From WVZL01 sp041862375 (GTDB taxonomy: Bacteria > Acidobacteriota > Aminicenantia > Aminicenantales > Aminicenantaceae): a stretch of DNA of 23,065 nucleotides. The notes beneath the pieces were generated by a model. The model was given only the letters and a program-made list of their open reading frames with translations, was not told the DNA's origin and did no database searches. A program made the translations under genes and the position numbers. The stretch covers positions 1-23,065 of the forward strand of contig JBGVTE010000118.1 of the NCBI GenBank assembly GCA_041862375.1. Reading direction: 5' to 3'. Below are positions 22,894 through 23,065 of the stretch, piece after piece. The first letter of the stretch is position 1; every line of letters begins with the position of its first letter.

Positions 22894-23065
22894 ATGAAGA
22901 TTGGAAAGTATGATTTAGATAAAAGAGCGCTCATCATTGCTGAGATCGGGAATAACCATGAAGGAGATTTTGAATTGGCAAAGCAGATGATACATCAAGC
23001 AGCAGAAGCGGGAGCAGATGTGGTGAAATTTCAAACTTTTAGAGTATCCGATTTTGTAACCTGCA
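22894..23065 (+). CDS. NeuB/PseI/LegI-family nonulosonic acid synthase, N-terminal fragment
   Basis: This is the first 57 codons of a gene that continues past the window. The fragment has IIAEIGNNHEGDFELAKQMI (14-33) and AGADVVKFQTF (39-49), the start of the TIM barrel of sialic acid synthase-family enzymes. These condense phosphoenolpyruvate with an N-acylated aldose (such as ManNAc, or di-N-acetylated hexoses) to make nonulosonic acids. The fragment is too short to separate sialic, legionaminic and pseudaminic acid synthases or related enzymes. The ATG 22894 has no strong ribosome binding site. It follows a WecD-like acyltransferase, which suits an aldose carrying an acylated amine as substrate. 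The fragment shows no frameshift. Confidence 0.85.
   Translation, partial: MKIGKYDLDKRALIIAEIGNNHEGDFELAKQMIHQAAEAGADVVKFQTFRVSDFVTC

Overview
This window is a 23-kb stretch of a bacterial surface-glycan or glycoconjugate sugar biosynthesis locus. Every supported gene lies on the + strand. There are 21 complete genes and a partial gene at each end. I see no rRNA, tRNA, insertion sequence, integrase, CRISPR array or origin. The organism cannot be named from the sequence. Shine-Dalgarno sites, ATG/GTG/TTG starts, ATGA-type overlaps and families such as WbuC cupins and TIGR04372-type transferases point to a bacterium, probably with O-antigen-like polysaccharide. Base composition varies between genes, as is common in such mosaic loci.

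Layout. (1) 1-2979: end of a HAD-like phosphatase, an APH-fold kinase, and a transketolase split into N- and C-terminal subunits, all overlapping. (2) 3207-3869: a methyltransferase standing alone between two non-coding gaps of about 0.2 kb. (3) 4052-7898: a zinc alcohol dehydrogenase, a DegT-type aminotransferase, a WbuC cupin and a C-methyltransferase-like protein. This looks like a set for making a modified, possibly branched, amino sugar. (4) 7939-12388: another methyltransferase, a TIGR04372-type putative glycosyltransferase and a 635-aa AT-rich GT-B-like protein. (5) 12432-16466: a second split transketolase pair, an SDR epimerase/dehydratase and a CgeB-like glycosyltransferase, each start overlapping the previous stop by 4 nt (ATGA). 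(6) 16514-18356: a family-2 glycosyltransferase and a methyltransferase. (7) 18549-23065: a Gfo/Idh/MocA oxidoreductase, a second DegT aminotransferase, an SDR, a WecD-like tandem GNAT acyltransferase and the start of a NeuB/sialic acid synthase-family gene.

How it may work. The last block has the pieces to oxidise, aminate, acylate and epimerise a sugar, and then condense an aldose with phosphoenolpyruvate to give a nonulosonic acid-like sugar. The two split transketolases are the striking part. They suggest two-carbon ketol transfers used to build, extend or branch a sugar in this pathway, rather than housekeeping pentose-phosphate metabolism. Four recognisable or putative glycosyltransferases and four methyltransferases would assemble and decorate the glycan. 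No recognisable Wzx/Wzy, ABC exporter, nucleotidyltransferase or RmlB-type dehydratase was found, so activation, export and polymerisation must be encoded elsewhere.
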